Source of the DNA: a virus
Direction: 5' to 3' (one strand)
Virus record (IMG/VR): IMGVR_UViG_3300048586_000582
Span: 1 to 46,006 of that record
Length of the DNA stretch: 46,006 bases
The position numbers and the translations under genes are program-made. Under the pieces are notes generated by a model, which made no database searches, was not told where the DNA came from, and was given only the letters and a program-made list of their open reading frames with translations. Positions 34,082 through 42,191 of this stretch are shown piece by piece. Position 1 is the stretch's first letter; each line of letters starts with the position of its first letter.

Positions 34082-34864
34082 ATGGGCGTGTTCGATCCCA
34101 CCAAGGCCGAGTACTGGCCGTTCGCCGACGTCTACATCGCGCCGCTCGGTTCGCCGAAGCCGGCCAACATCTCCGCCGCATGGCCCAGCCAGTGGAAGCC
34201 CGTCGGCGCCCTCGACGGCTCCGCCGGGTTCCCGCTCGGCTACGGCCAGTCCGTCACCCCGCGGCGCGCCTGGGGCGGCTACCTGCTCCGCCTCATCCGC
34301 AAGGACGACGAGATCACCGTCGGGTTCACCTGCCTCGAAGGCCGCCGCAAGGTCGTCGAGGACCTCTGCTGGCCCGGCAGCACCGCCTCCAAGCTCAAGC
34401 TCCGCCGCCCCCAGCCGGTCCTGCTCGGTCTCGAAATGGTCGAAGGCGGCACCAAGAAGCGCATCATCGCCGCCAACTACGTCGAGGTCGACCTCGACGG
34501 ATCGCCCACCGCCAAGGACGACGACGTCGTCGCCTACACCTTCAAGGCGACGTTCTTCCCCAACGCTGACGACGAGTGGGGCATCCGCCAGCCCGACTCG
34601 ACCGACATCACCCTCGTGTCGCTCACCGTCGCGCCGTCCACGCTCACCGTCGCCGACGACGAGATCGGCAGGCTCACCGCGACCGCCACCTACTCGGACT
34701 CGTCGACGCTCGACGTCACGGCCTCGGCGGTGTGGACCAGCAGCGACCCGACCAAGGCGATCGTCGACCACGGCTACGTCACCGGCACCGGTGTCGGCAG
34801 CGCCGTGGTCTCGGCCGAGTTCATCGGCCAGAGCGACACCTGCGCGGTCACCGTCACCAGCTGA
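34082..34864 (+). CDS. Major tail (tube) protein with C-terminal Big2-like domain
   Basis: 260 residues with AAGGAGG upstream. The N-terminal tube domain (about 1-165) contains Val-Tyr-Ile-Ala-Pro-Leu-Gly, Ile-Thr-Val-Gly-Phe-Thr-Cys-Leu-Glu and Tyr-Thr-Phe-Lys-Ala-Thr-Phe-Phe-Pro. The C-terminal part (about 177-260) has Leu-Val-Ser-Leu-Thr-Val-Ala-Pro-Ser-Thr, Ala-Val-Trp-Thr-Ser-Ser-Asp-Pro-Thr-Lys-Ala and Gly-Ser-Ala-Val-Val-Ser-Ala, the pattern of bacterial Ig-like Big2 domains found as surface decorations on tail tubes. The gap before it may give it extra expression. Confidence 0.9.
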   Translation: MGVFDPTKAEYWPFADVYIAPLGSPKPANISAAWPSQWKPVGALDGSAGFPLGYGQSVTPRRAWGGYLLRLIRKDDEITVGFTCLEGRRKVVEDLCWPGSTASKLKLRRPQPVLLGLEMVEGGTKKRIIAANYVEVDLDGSPTAKDDDVVAYTFKATFFPNADDEWGIRQPDSTDITLVSLTVAPSTLTVADDEIGRLTATATYSDSSTLDVTASAVWTSSDPTKAIVDHGYVTGTGVGSAVVSAEFIGQSDTCAVTVTS

Positions 34865-34967
34865 GCGACGCACGATCGCCGGGCTGCGAGGACCGGCTCC
34901 CCCTCGCAGCCCGGCACCGCGCCGCGTGCCGCAGGAGCCCTACACCGCCGCACCACCTGGAGTCACG

Positions 34968-35297
34968 ATGCCCAAGGACAAGCCCGACCACGATCAGCCG
35001 AACGCGGCCGCCGCCGAAGCCACCGGCGCTCCGCTCACGTTCACGTTCGACGACGAGCAGTGGACGATCCCGCCCGGCGACTTCTGGACGCTCGACGCCG
35101 CCGACGCGTTCGCCGAGATCGCCGACAGCCGCGACAACCCCGCCCGTCTCCCCAAGTACGTGCGCCGCTTCGTCATCGCGGTCCTCGGACCCACCCAGTG
35201 GCACCGCTTCGCCGCCAAGCCGGGCCGCACCTCGGGCGACCTCAACAGCCTCTACAGCGAGATCTTCGCAGCGCTCGGGTCCAGCTCGGGGGAATGA
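34968..35297 (+). CDS. Tail assembly chaperone, upstream ORF (gpG-like)
   Basis: 109 residues from ATG 34968, with GGAG in the leader. Acidic: Phe-Thr-Phe-Asp-Asp-Glu-Gln-Trp-Thr-Ile-Pro-Pro-Gly, Arg-Phe-Val-Ile-Ala-Val-Leu-Gly-Pro-Thr-Gln-Trp-His-Arg-Phe. Position between tube and tape measure is diagnostic for the first of two chaperone ORFs that coat the tape measure during assembly. It ends at TGA 35295-35297 just after GGGGGAA, a possible -1 slippage site. Confidence 0.85.
   Translation: MPKDKPDHDQPNAAAAEATGAPLTFTFDDEQWTIPPGDFWTLDAADAFAEIADSRDNPARLPKYVRRFVIAVLGPTQWHRFAAKPGRTSGDLNSLYSEIFAALGSSSGE
35288..35294 (+). promoter_or_regulatory. Candidate -1 frameshift site GGGGGAA
   Basis: The zero frame reads TCG-GGG-GAA-TGA. 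A one-base backward slip lets the P-site GGG re-pair perfectly with GGG and leads into the downstream ORF frame (GGA-ATG-ATC). This would fuse the two chaperone ORFs as in lambda G-GT. The alternative is simple re-initiation at the overlapping ATGA. Confidence 0.5.
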
Positions 35298-35698
35298 TCC
35301 GCCTCCACCTGCTGCTCCGGGACCACCCGGCCGCAGTGGAGGCCCACCTCTCCCGGTACGACCATCTCGACCTGCGCGACCTGTACACGACGCCTCCCAA
35401 GCTCACCCGCCGCCAGATCGCCATCCGGCTCCGCTGGATCCCGGACGACTCGCCCGTCGCGATCGTTGAGCGCGGCACCGACTGGACCCGCCACGACGAC
35501 CTGCTCGACCGGATCCGGATGCAGACCGCAGCGCTCGTGCAGCGCCCCGAGGGCAAGCGCGTCGAGATCAAGCCGCACCCCCTGAGCCCGCACCACGAAC
35601 GCAACCGGCGCCTCGACCCCGGTCTCGCGTCCGCGCTCGACCGGATCGAGCAGCTCGCCGCCGAACGCGAGCACACCGCACCCGAGGAGGTGGTCTGA
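35294..35698 (+). CDS. Tail assembly chaperone, downstream ORF (T-like)
   Basis: 134 residues counted from the overlapping ATG; it may be made mainly as a -1 frameshift extension of the upstream ORF. Arg-Leu-His-Leu-Leu-Leu-Arg-Asp-His-Pro, then Thr-Arg-Arg-Gln-Ile-Ala-Ile-Arg-Leu-Arg-Trp-Ile-Pro-Asp-Asp-Ser-Pro, is the usual style of actinophage chaperone downstream halves. The C-terminus is Arg/Glu-rich. It directly precedes the tape measure gene. Confidence 0.85.
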   Translation: MIRLHLLLRDHPAAVEAHLSRYDHLDLRDLYTTPPKLTRRQIAIRLRWIPDDSPVAIVERGTDWTRHDDLLDRIRMQTAALVQRPEGKRVEIKPHPLSPHHERNRRLDPGLASALDRIEQLAAEREHTAPEEVV

Positions 35699-38600
35699 AT
35701 GGAGCAATGGGGCTACGCCGCCGTCCAGATCATCCCGTCGCTCAAGGGCGTCCAGGCCACCATGGACCGGGAGCTGTCGGCCATGGCCCCCGCCGTCGGT
35801 GCCAAGGCCGGCCGCAACCTCGGCGCCTCCACGCGACGTGGGTTCCGCGCTGGGCTCGGTGATCTCGGCGCCATCACCGCCCAAGCGGTCGCTGCCGGGA
35901 CCGTGGCGCTCGGCGCCGGCGCCGCTGCGGCGACTGTCTACGGCGTGAAGCTCGCCGCAGCCAACGAGGTGGCCACCGTCGGGTTCGAGACCACCCTCGG
36001 CTCCGCCGGCGCCGCAAAGGACTTCCTCGAGGACCTCGCCAGCTTCGCCGCGGACACCCCGTTCGATCTGCCCAGCCTCCGAACGGCAGCATCCCGGCTG
36101 ACCGCCGTCGGCCTCGAGGCCAACCGTGTGATCCCCATCATGGAGACCCTCGGCGACGCCACGTCCGGCATGGGCACCGGATCCGAAGGGATCGAGCGCG
36201 CCGTCCGGGCCCTCACGCAGATGCGCCAGAAGGGCAAGGTCCAAGCCGAGGAGATGCTCCAGCTCGCCGAGGCCGGCATCCCCGCCTGGGAGGCCCTCGC
36301 CGCGCAAATGAACGTCTCGATCGTCGAAGCCCAACGCGCGGTGACCGCCGGCACCGTGTCGGCCGACGTCGTGTTCGACGCCCTCGAGAACAAGGCGGGC
36401 CCAGCGCTCGGCCGTCTCACCGGCCTCATGGACAAGCAGTCCGAGACCCTCACCGGCCTGTGGAACACCTACCGCGACGAGGCCGGCCAGGACCTCGCCA
36501 AGTCCTTCGAGCCCACCGTCGACGAGCTCAAGGACATGCTGCCGCTGCTCACCGACGTCACCGGCGAGGTCATCGACCGCTTCGCCCCGGCGCTCGCCAC
36601 CGCCGCCGGCGAAGCCGCCGACCTCCTGCCCCCGCTCGTCGACGGGCTCGGCGAGGGCCTCGAGCTGCTCGAGAAGTACGGCCCCGCAGCTGCGGGCATC
36701 ACCGGCGCACTGGTGGGCCTCGGCAAGAGCTCGATCCCGTTCTTCGGCCAGTTCATCCCTGGTGGGCCCGTCGCGCTCGGGCTCGCCGGGCTGATCGCAA
36801 CCACCCCAGAGGCTCGCGACGCGCTCGTGGACCTCGGTGAAGACGTGGTCCCGGTGGCGATCGAGTTCGGTGAGCGGCTGCTGCCCGTGCTCGACGATCT
36901 GCAGGAGATCGCCGGGGACGTGCTGCCGGTCGCGCTCGACACCACCGGCGTCGCGCTCGTCACCGTGCTGAACGCCGGCATGCCAGTCGTGGAGCTCGTC
37001 GGCGACCTCAGCGGTCTCCTGGCCGACCACACCGAGATCGTCCTCGGCGTCGGCATCGCCTACGGCGCCGTGAAGTTCGGGTCGTGGGTGTCGGGTCTCG
37101 AGCTCGCGTCGAGCGGCGTGGTCGTGCTCGCACGCAACACGGTGTTCCTGCGGGACTCGATCACGACCCTCGCGGCCACCCGCGGCGTCTCCACGGCCGC
37201 AGCCAGCATGCAGGTCCTCGCCGCCTCCGCCCCGAACCTGGCGATGATGGCGTCGGGGGTCCGGGACCTGGCATCGGGCATGCTCACCGTGCCCGACTGG
37301 AACAAGCGGCTCACGCCCCGCTCCACCGCCGGCCTCGACAAGATCCGCACCGGGTTCTCCAACATCGCCAAGACCTCGGTATCGGCTGGCGCCATCGCCG
37401 GCGGTGCCCTTGCAGGCATCGCGATCGGCGCGACCGCGGCCTCGTTCGCGCTCGACAAGCTCCACGAGTCCGGCCGCCGCGACGCGTCGGAGTTCCTTGC
37501 CGGTCTCGACGACGTCGACACCAGCTCCCTCGACTCGATGGCCGGTCGGTCCGCGGACATCCTGGCCGAGATCCAGCGCCTGCAGCAGCTGCAGGCCGAG
37601 GGCTCCACGAACCGGTTCGATGACGAGAAGCTCGCCGCCGAACAGGCAGCGCTCGGCGTCGAGCTCGCCGCCAACAACGTGCTGGTCGAGCGCTCGGCGG
37701 TCGGGATGCGGATGTTCCGGGACGAGACCGGGCTCACCGCCGACCAGGTCATGGCTCTGGCCGACGCTGCGGGGATCGGGCTGCCGGACGCGTTCGACGA
37801 GACGGGCGCAGCGACCCCCGAGCTGATCGCCAAGTGGGAAGAGCTCCAGTCGGCCGCGAAGATCACCGGCACCGACATGGACGAGGCGCTGCGCCTCGAC
37901 CCCGAGATCCTCGCTGCGAACGTGAAGGTGATCGAGGAGGCCCAGTCGGCGGTCGCGGAGGCGTACGCCAGCTTCGGTGACGTGCTGCAGGTGACCGACG
38001 ACCCGGTCGACCCCAAGCAGGTCGAGGCCGCCCGCGAAGCCGTCGCCGAGGCCGAGCGGCGTCTGCGCGAGGTACGTGACGATGGCGACGCAGCTGCGCT
38101 CGAGCAGGCCCGCAAGGACCTCGACGACGCACGCGAGTCCCTGTCGGACCTGCTGGCCACCGACTCGCCGCTCAACCCGGACAAGATCGAGGCCTTCTAC
38201 CGCGACGTGCTGGCCGACACCGAGGACTTCTCGGCCGACATCCAGCGGGCCCTCGAGCTCGGCTACGACCCCGAGTACGTGACCCGCCTGATGCAGGCCG
38301 GGCCCGCCCAGGCGGGTCCGATCCTCGATCAGCTCACCGGCGACGTCGACCAGGCGTTCGTCGACATGGTCAACAACGCCGAGAACGCCATCTCGAACTT
38401 GTCGTCGTACGCGGTCGAGGCAGCGCGCCTGCAGCAGATCGCGATCACGACCACCGGTGAGGGTGGCCAGCAGATGTCCGAGGACCTCGCCACCGCCACC
38501 GCGATCTCGATCGAGATGATGAAGACCGGTGGGCTCGCCAGCATCGCAGAGCTCGCATCCGTCGCCGGGACCACTGAGGACGAGGTCGTGCGCATCGCAC

Positions 38601-39007
38601 GCGAGTTCGGCCTGAACCTCCAGACCCTCGACGAACGCGCTCAGATGATCATCGACAAGCTGTCGCTCGGGTCCGTGCTCGCAGCGAACGCCGGCGACTA
38701 CGGCGAGGGCTCGAGTGGCCGGCCCGGTCCACCACGCGCCGGGGGCGGGCCCGTGGTCCCCGGCGTGGTCTACCCGATCAACGAGTTCGGCCTGGAGGGC
38801 TTCGAGCCCGCGGTGCCCGGCGAGGTGATCCCCAACGCCGAGATGCGCCGACGTGCCGACGACGCGCGACGCCGCCCGACGGGCGGCCGCCGCTACCGAG
38901 GCGCCCGCGACGCTCCCAGCCGCCACGTCGTGGAGCTCGTCGGCGCCGGCCGGGCAGTCACCCGAGACGTCGGCCACGACTTCGTGTTCGGAGGCGACCA
39001 GTGGTGA
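35699..39007 (+). CDS. Tape measure protein
   Basis: 1102 residues. The N-terminal tape-measure domain (Val-Gly-Phe-Glu-Thr-Thr-Leu-Gly-Ser-Ala-Gly-Ala-Ala; Thr-Ala-Ala-Ser-Arg-Leu-Thr-Ala-Val-Gly-Leu; Ala-Glu-Glu-Met-Leu-Gln-Leu-Ala-Glu-Ala-Gly-Ile) fits the TMP_2 type. Hydrophobic stretches at about 55-80, 330-365 and 560-585 may insert in the host membrane. The C-terminal half is coiled-coil rich. At roughly 1.5 Angstrom per residue a tail of about 165 nm is predicted. No lytic transglycosylase or peptidase motif was seen inside it. Confidence 0.95.
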   Translation: MEQWGYAAVQIIPSLKGVQATMDRELSAMAPAVGAKAGRNLGASTRRGFRAGLGDLGAITAQAVAAGTVALGAGAAAATVYGVKLAAANEVATVGFETTLGSAGAAKDFLEDLASFAADTPFDLPSLRTAASRLTAVGLEANRVIPIMETLGDATSGMGTGSEGIERAVRALTQMRQKGKVQAEEMLQLAEAGIPAWEALAAQMNVSIVEAQRAVTAGTVSADVVFDALENKAGPALGRLTGLMDKQSETLTGLWNTYRDEAGQDLAKSFEPTVDELKDMLPLLTDVTGEVIDRFAPALATAAGEAADLLPPLVDGLGEGLELLEKYGPAAAGITGALVGLGKSSIPFFGQFIPGGPVALGLAGLIATTPEARDALVDLGEDVVPVAIEFGERLLPVLDDLQEIAGDVLPVALDTTGVALVTVLNAGMPVVELVGDLSGLLADHTEIVLGVGIAYGAVKFGSWVSGLELASSGVVVLARNTVFLRDSITTLAATRGVSTAAASMQVLAASAPNLAMMASGVRDLASGMLTVPDWNKRLTPRSTAGLDKIRTGFSNIAKTSVSAGAIAGGALAGIAIGATAASFALDKLHESGRRDASEFLAGLDDVDTSSLDSMAGRSADILAEIQRLQQLQAEGSTNRFDDEKLAAEQAALGVELAANNVLVERSAVGMRMFRDETGLTADQVMALADAAGIGLPDAFDETGAATPELIAKWEELQSAAKITGTDMDEALRLDPEILAANVKVIEEAQSAVAEAYASFGDVLQVTDDPVDPKQVEAAREAVAEAERRLREVRDDGDAAALEQARKDLDDARESLSDLLATDSPLNPDKIEAFYRDVLADTEDFSADIQRALELGYDPEYVTRLMQAGPAQAGPILDQLTGDVDQAFVDMVNNAENAISNLSSYAVEAARLQQIAITTTGEGGQQMSEDLATATAISIEMMKTGGLASIAELASVAGTTEDEVVRIAREFGLNLQTLDERAQMIIDKLSLGSVLAANAGDYGEGSSGRPGPPRAGGGPVVPGVVYPINEFGLEGFEPAVPGEVIPNAEMRRRADDARRRPTGGRRYRGARDAPSRHVVELVGAGRAVTRDVGHDFVFGGDQW

Positions 39008-39888
39008 CCCTGCCCGACGACCTCCCGGTCGACGCCATGGGCTGGGAAGGGCTCCTCATCGCCCGCCGCCCCGCCACCAACCCATCGGCCGACCCGCGGC
39101 TGATCCTCGGCGACGGCATCGACGGCCTCGGCGTCACTCCGCCGAACGACGACCCGACGCCACGCGCCCAGGGAGGGGAGTGGGGCGGCCGCCACAGCCC
39201 TCGAGGGCGCCTGGTGGCCACCGACTGCACCTCCAACGACCTCGACGCCCTGTGGGACCTCGCCGAGGTCATGCAGCCGATCGAGTCCCCCCTCGACGAG
39301 CGACCCCTGTACTGGCGCGGGCTGCTCTGGGGCGATGACCCCTGGTGCGTGTTCGCCCGGCCGGTGCGCTGCGACTGGCTCACCGACGAAGAGGCCGTCG
39401 ACAACGATCTGCCTGGCTTCGAGCTCGCCTGGAAGGCCACCGACCCCACCGCGTACGCCGCCGTGCCCACCCAGGCCAGTCTCGTCCCTACGGGATCACC
39501 GACCACCACCACCACGTTCCAGGCTCCGAACGAGGGCGGCTACCGGCGCTGGGCCCGACGAGCGTGGGACGTGCGCTTCACCGCACACGGCACCACCACC
39601 AACCCGCGCATCCACGTCGCCCACGACGACGGCACTTGGGAACGCTGGCAGTTCACCCTCACCCTCACCGGGGGCCAAGTCCTCACCATCCGCGAGGGCA
39701 TGCCCCGGCTCAACGGCGCCCCGATCCCAGGCAAGGTCCAGGTCTCGACCAACGCCGGCGGGCCGGGCCGAGCCCGCCGCCCGCTCCGCCTTCTCCGCTC
39801 CGACGGCACCGACGGCAACAACGTCGTGACGATGTCGGTCGCCACCGGCGCCTTCTCCGGGTTCTGCGATGTGCGGAGCACCCGCTGA
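39001..39888 (+). CDS. Distal tail protein (Dit-like minor tail protein)
   Basis: 295 residues from GTG 39001 with GGAGG six bases upstream (a second in-frame GTG at 39004). Gly-Trp-Glu-Gly-Leu-Leu-Ile-Ala-Arg-Arg, Arg-Pro-Leu-Tyr-Trp-Arg-Gly-Leu-Leu-Trp-Gly, then a beta-sandwich region (Phe-Thr-Leu-Thr-Leu-Thr-Gly-Gly-Gln-Val-Leu-Thr-Ile). This is typical of Dit proteins that join tube and tip. It follows the tape measure as expected. Confidence 0.8.
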   Translation: MVTLPDDLPVDAMGWEGLLIARRPATNPSADPRLILGDGIDGLGVTPPNDDPTPRAQGGEWGGRHSPRGRLVATDCTSNDLDALWDLAEVMQPIESPLDERPLYWRGLLWGDDPWCVFARPVRCDWLTDEEAVDNDLPGFELAWKATDPTAYAAVPTQASLVPTGSPTTTTTFQAPNEGGYRRWARRAWDVRFTAHGTTTNPRIHVAHDDGTWERWQFTLTLTGGQVLTIREGMPRLNGAPIPGKVQVSTNAGGPGRARRPLRLLRSDGTDGNNVVTMSVATGAFSGFCDVRSTR

Positions 39889-41594
39889 TGCCCGAGCTCG
39901 AGGGGCCCGCTGTTGATCCCACGATGCGCCGCCCGGCTCGCACCTGGTGGCGGTCGTCGGACCTGGCCGAGCCGATCCCGCCTGCGCCGGCCCCAACCTG
40001 GGCGATCGACCCCGGAGCGGACGCTCCAGTGATCGAGGTGGTGCTCGGCCGCGCGATCACCCGAGAGGTGATCGGCTCGATCGAGACCGCCGTCGTGGAG
40101 GACTGGGTCGACGACGTCGAGTTCCTCGTGACCCAGACGGCGTCGATCCGGGCGTCGTCGTGGGATCCGATCTGGCCGCTGGCCGGCACCTTGATCGGGA
40201 TCTCCGCCGACGGGCACCCCGTGTACGAGTGGGACCCGAAGGGGTTCATCGTCTGGATCGAGGTCGACGGGGCCGCGGTGTGGACCGGGATGTTCAGGTC
40301 ACCGATCAACATCGGCGGCGGCACCATGGTGCTGCCGGCGGTCGACCCGGGAGCGATCTGCGCCGAGCGGATCCTGGGCCGGCCCGAGCAGCTCGACCTC
40401 CTCGAGGACCGGGGCTCGTTCGAGCAGTACTCGTCGGTGGGCGACATGATCGCCGATGGCTGGCAGTTCGACGAGGGCGTGACGCCGTCGCTGGTAACGA
40501 CCGACGCGGTGCGGGGCACGAAGGCCCTGCGCGTGACCGGCAAGGGCTGGTGGTCGTCGCCGAAGGTCACCCTCGAGGGCGCCGACGGGTACGGCCGCAC
40601 CGTCGAGGGCGCGTGCTTCGCCCGCTTCAACGACGCGATCGAGCCGAACACCGAGGTGGTCCGCACCCGAGCGGTCCGGATCGGGAACTCGGCCGAGGAC
40701 GTCACCTACCGGAACAACCGGGCCGGCGGCCGCCCCGGCGCCGAGTCCGGCTGGTCCGACGGCCCGATCACCTCCGGAGCTCGGATGCAGCCCGTGGTGG
40801 CGTCGCACCGCTGCTGGGTCCAGGGCCGCTCCTACACCGGCTTCTCGACCGACTACGACCTCGTGACGCTCCGCCAGGGTGTCACCACCGGCGCCCCTCC
40901 CGGATCGACCCAGGACCTCTCCTGGTACTTCGAGCGGGTCTGGCGCGACCTGAACGCCCGGTCGCTCGGCGGCTCCCCGACCGGACTGTCCGTGCGGGCC
41001 ACCGACTGCGGCACCACGGCGACCGGGAAGCGCTGGGCGCACAACCAGCGCACGAAGGTCGGCGACGTCCTCGCCATGATCCTCGAGCGCGACGGCGCAC
41101 CCGAGGCCCGCATCACGCCCGGCTGGTGGATCGAGGTCGGACCGCGCCTGGGCGCCGACCGGACCGACCTAGCCATCACCACCCACGACCTCGTCGACCC
41201 CGGCTGGCAGGTCGACCCCGGCGCCCAGGTCGACGACTACGTGGTCGACACCGGCATCGGTTCCGGGACGTCGTGGGTGTCGGTCACCGTGTCCCAACCC
41301 GAGGTCTCGGACCGTCACCGGATCATCGCCCTCGTCACCGCCCCACCGGACCGGACCCTCAACGAGCTGCAGAAGTGGGCCGACGCCCACGCCCGCGCCG
41401 CGGCCCGGATCCACATCACCAAGACCGCCGTCGTGCCGTGGGAGCTCGGCATGGCGATCGACGCCGGCGACACGATCCCGGTCGTCGACCACGACGGCCA
41501 CCTCGGCCTCGATCGCACCATGCGCGTCGTCGCCCGCCGGCCGCTCCCCACCAAGATGCTCGTCGAGCTCGGCCTCGGCGCCACCGATGCCTGA
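39888..41594 (+). CDS. Tail tip hub protein (Tal-like)
   Basis: 568 residues, TGATG overlap with the Dit gene. N-terminal hub-like strands include Val-Glu-Phe-Leu-Val-Thr-Gln-Thr-Ala-Ser-Ile and Trp-Ile-Glu-Val-Asp-Gly-Ala-Ala-Val-Trp-Thr-Gly-Met-Phe. A likely jelly-roll insert, perhaps carbohydrate-binding, spans about 175-310 (Gly-Thr-Lys-Ala-Leu-Arg-Val-Thr-Gly-Lys-Gly-Trp-Trp). The C-terminal hub part ends Met-Arg-Val-Val-Ala-Arg-Arg-Pro-Leu-Pro. It would close the tail tube and may help in wall contact. Order strongly supports the call. Confidence 0.8.
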   Translation: MPELEGPAVDPTMRRPARTWWRSSDLAEPIPPAPAPTWAIDPGADAPVIEVVLGRAITREVIGSIETAVVEDWVDDVEFLVTQTASIRASSWDPIWPLAGTLIGISADGHPVYEWDPKGFIVWIEVDGAAVWTGMFRSPINIGGGTMVLPAVDPGAICAERILGRPEQLDLLEDRGSFEQYSSVGDMIADGWQFDEGVTPSLVTTDAVRGTKALRVTGKGWWSSPKVTLEGADGYGRTVEGACFARFNDAIEPNTEVVRTRAVRIGNSAEDVTYRNNRAGGRPGAESGWSDGPITSGARMQPVVASHRCWVQGRSYTGFSTDYDLVTLRQGVTTGAPPGSTQDLSWYFERVWRDLNARSLGGSPTGLSVRATDCGTTATGKRWAHNQRTKVGDVLAMILERDGAPEARITPGWWIEVGPRLGADRTDLAITTHDLVDPGWQVDPGAQVDDYVVDTGIGSGTSWVSVTVSQPEVSDRHRIIALVTAPPDRTLNELQKWADAHARAAARIHITKTAVVPWELGMAIDAGDTIPVVDHDGHLGLDRTMRVVARRPLPTKMLVELGLGATDA

Positions 41595-42165
41595 GACCCG
41601 CCCCCGTTCCTTCGGCGACGCCCAAGGACACGCTCGCACACGCACCGTCGTCGGGGCGTCGGCCGGCGCCGGGATCGCCGCCTCGCTCGAGCGCCTCGCA
41701 GCGAACGTGGGCGACGCCACCCGCGCCGCCGCCAAGAAGGCCTACCCGGAGATCCAGGAGCTGACCGGCTCCTCGGAGTTCTCCGGGCTCACGACCGGCA
41801 CCTCGGGCGAGACCATGGCCACGTTCACCATCCCCGCACTCGGGAAGTGGCAGCTGCTCGTGCTCGACGCCTACGCCGAGTTCTCCGCACCGACGGGCGG
41901 CGTCGACCACATCATCCCGATGGACGTCCGGTTCCGGCTCGCTGGCACGTCGGACCTCCTCGGCCGGACGTCGCAGCGGCTCCTCATCCCCGCCGGCGGC
42001 GCAGCCCTCGCTCTGCCGCAGCCGATCGGGATGCACACCTTCGACGACGAGGACCTCTTCGACGTCGAGATCCAGTTCTCCTCGCCTGCCAGCGACGGTT
42101 CCACTTCGGGCGTCGACGGCTACGTGACCTACCGGGCGGACTGGATCCGCCCGGTGTCGTTCTGA
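41587..42165 (+). CDS. Minor tail protein
   Basis: 192 residues overlapping the hub gene end by eight bases. An Ala/Arg-rich helical N-terminus (about 1-60) precedes a beta-rich domain (Ala-Thr-Phe-Thr-Ile-Pro-Ala-Leu-Gly-Lys-Trp-Gln-Leu-Leu-Val-Leu-Asp-Ala-Tyr-Ala-Glu), probably a trimeric fibre piece. It lies between the tip hub and the large fibre, so it may be the connector to the fibre. Confidence 0.7.
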   Translation: MPETRPRSFGDAQGHARTRTVVGASAGAGIAASLERLAANVGDATRAAAKKAYPEIQELTGSSEFSGLTTGTSGETMATFTIPALGKWQLLVLDAYAEFSAPTGGVDHIIPMDVRFRLAGTSDLLGRTSQRLLIPAGGAALALPQPIGMHTFDDEDLFDVEIQFSSPASDGSTSGVDGYVTYRADWIRPVSF

Positions 42166-42191
42166 CCACCTCGCAACCTCGGAGGCCCGCC

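Noticed and set aside
35252-38977. A 1241-codon open frame on the minus strand
   Set aside because: It lies fully opposite the tape measure gene and has the Asp/Gly/Val/Leu-Arg composition of antisense frames in high-GC DNA. No ribosome site or motif supports it.
35699-39007. Cell-wall hydrolase domain within the tape measure
   Set aside because: No lytic transglycosylase or NlpC/P60 catalytic pattern could be seen in the sequence.
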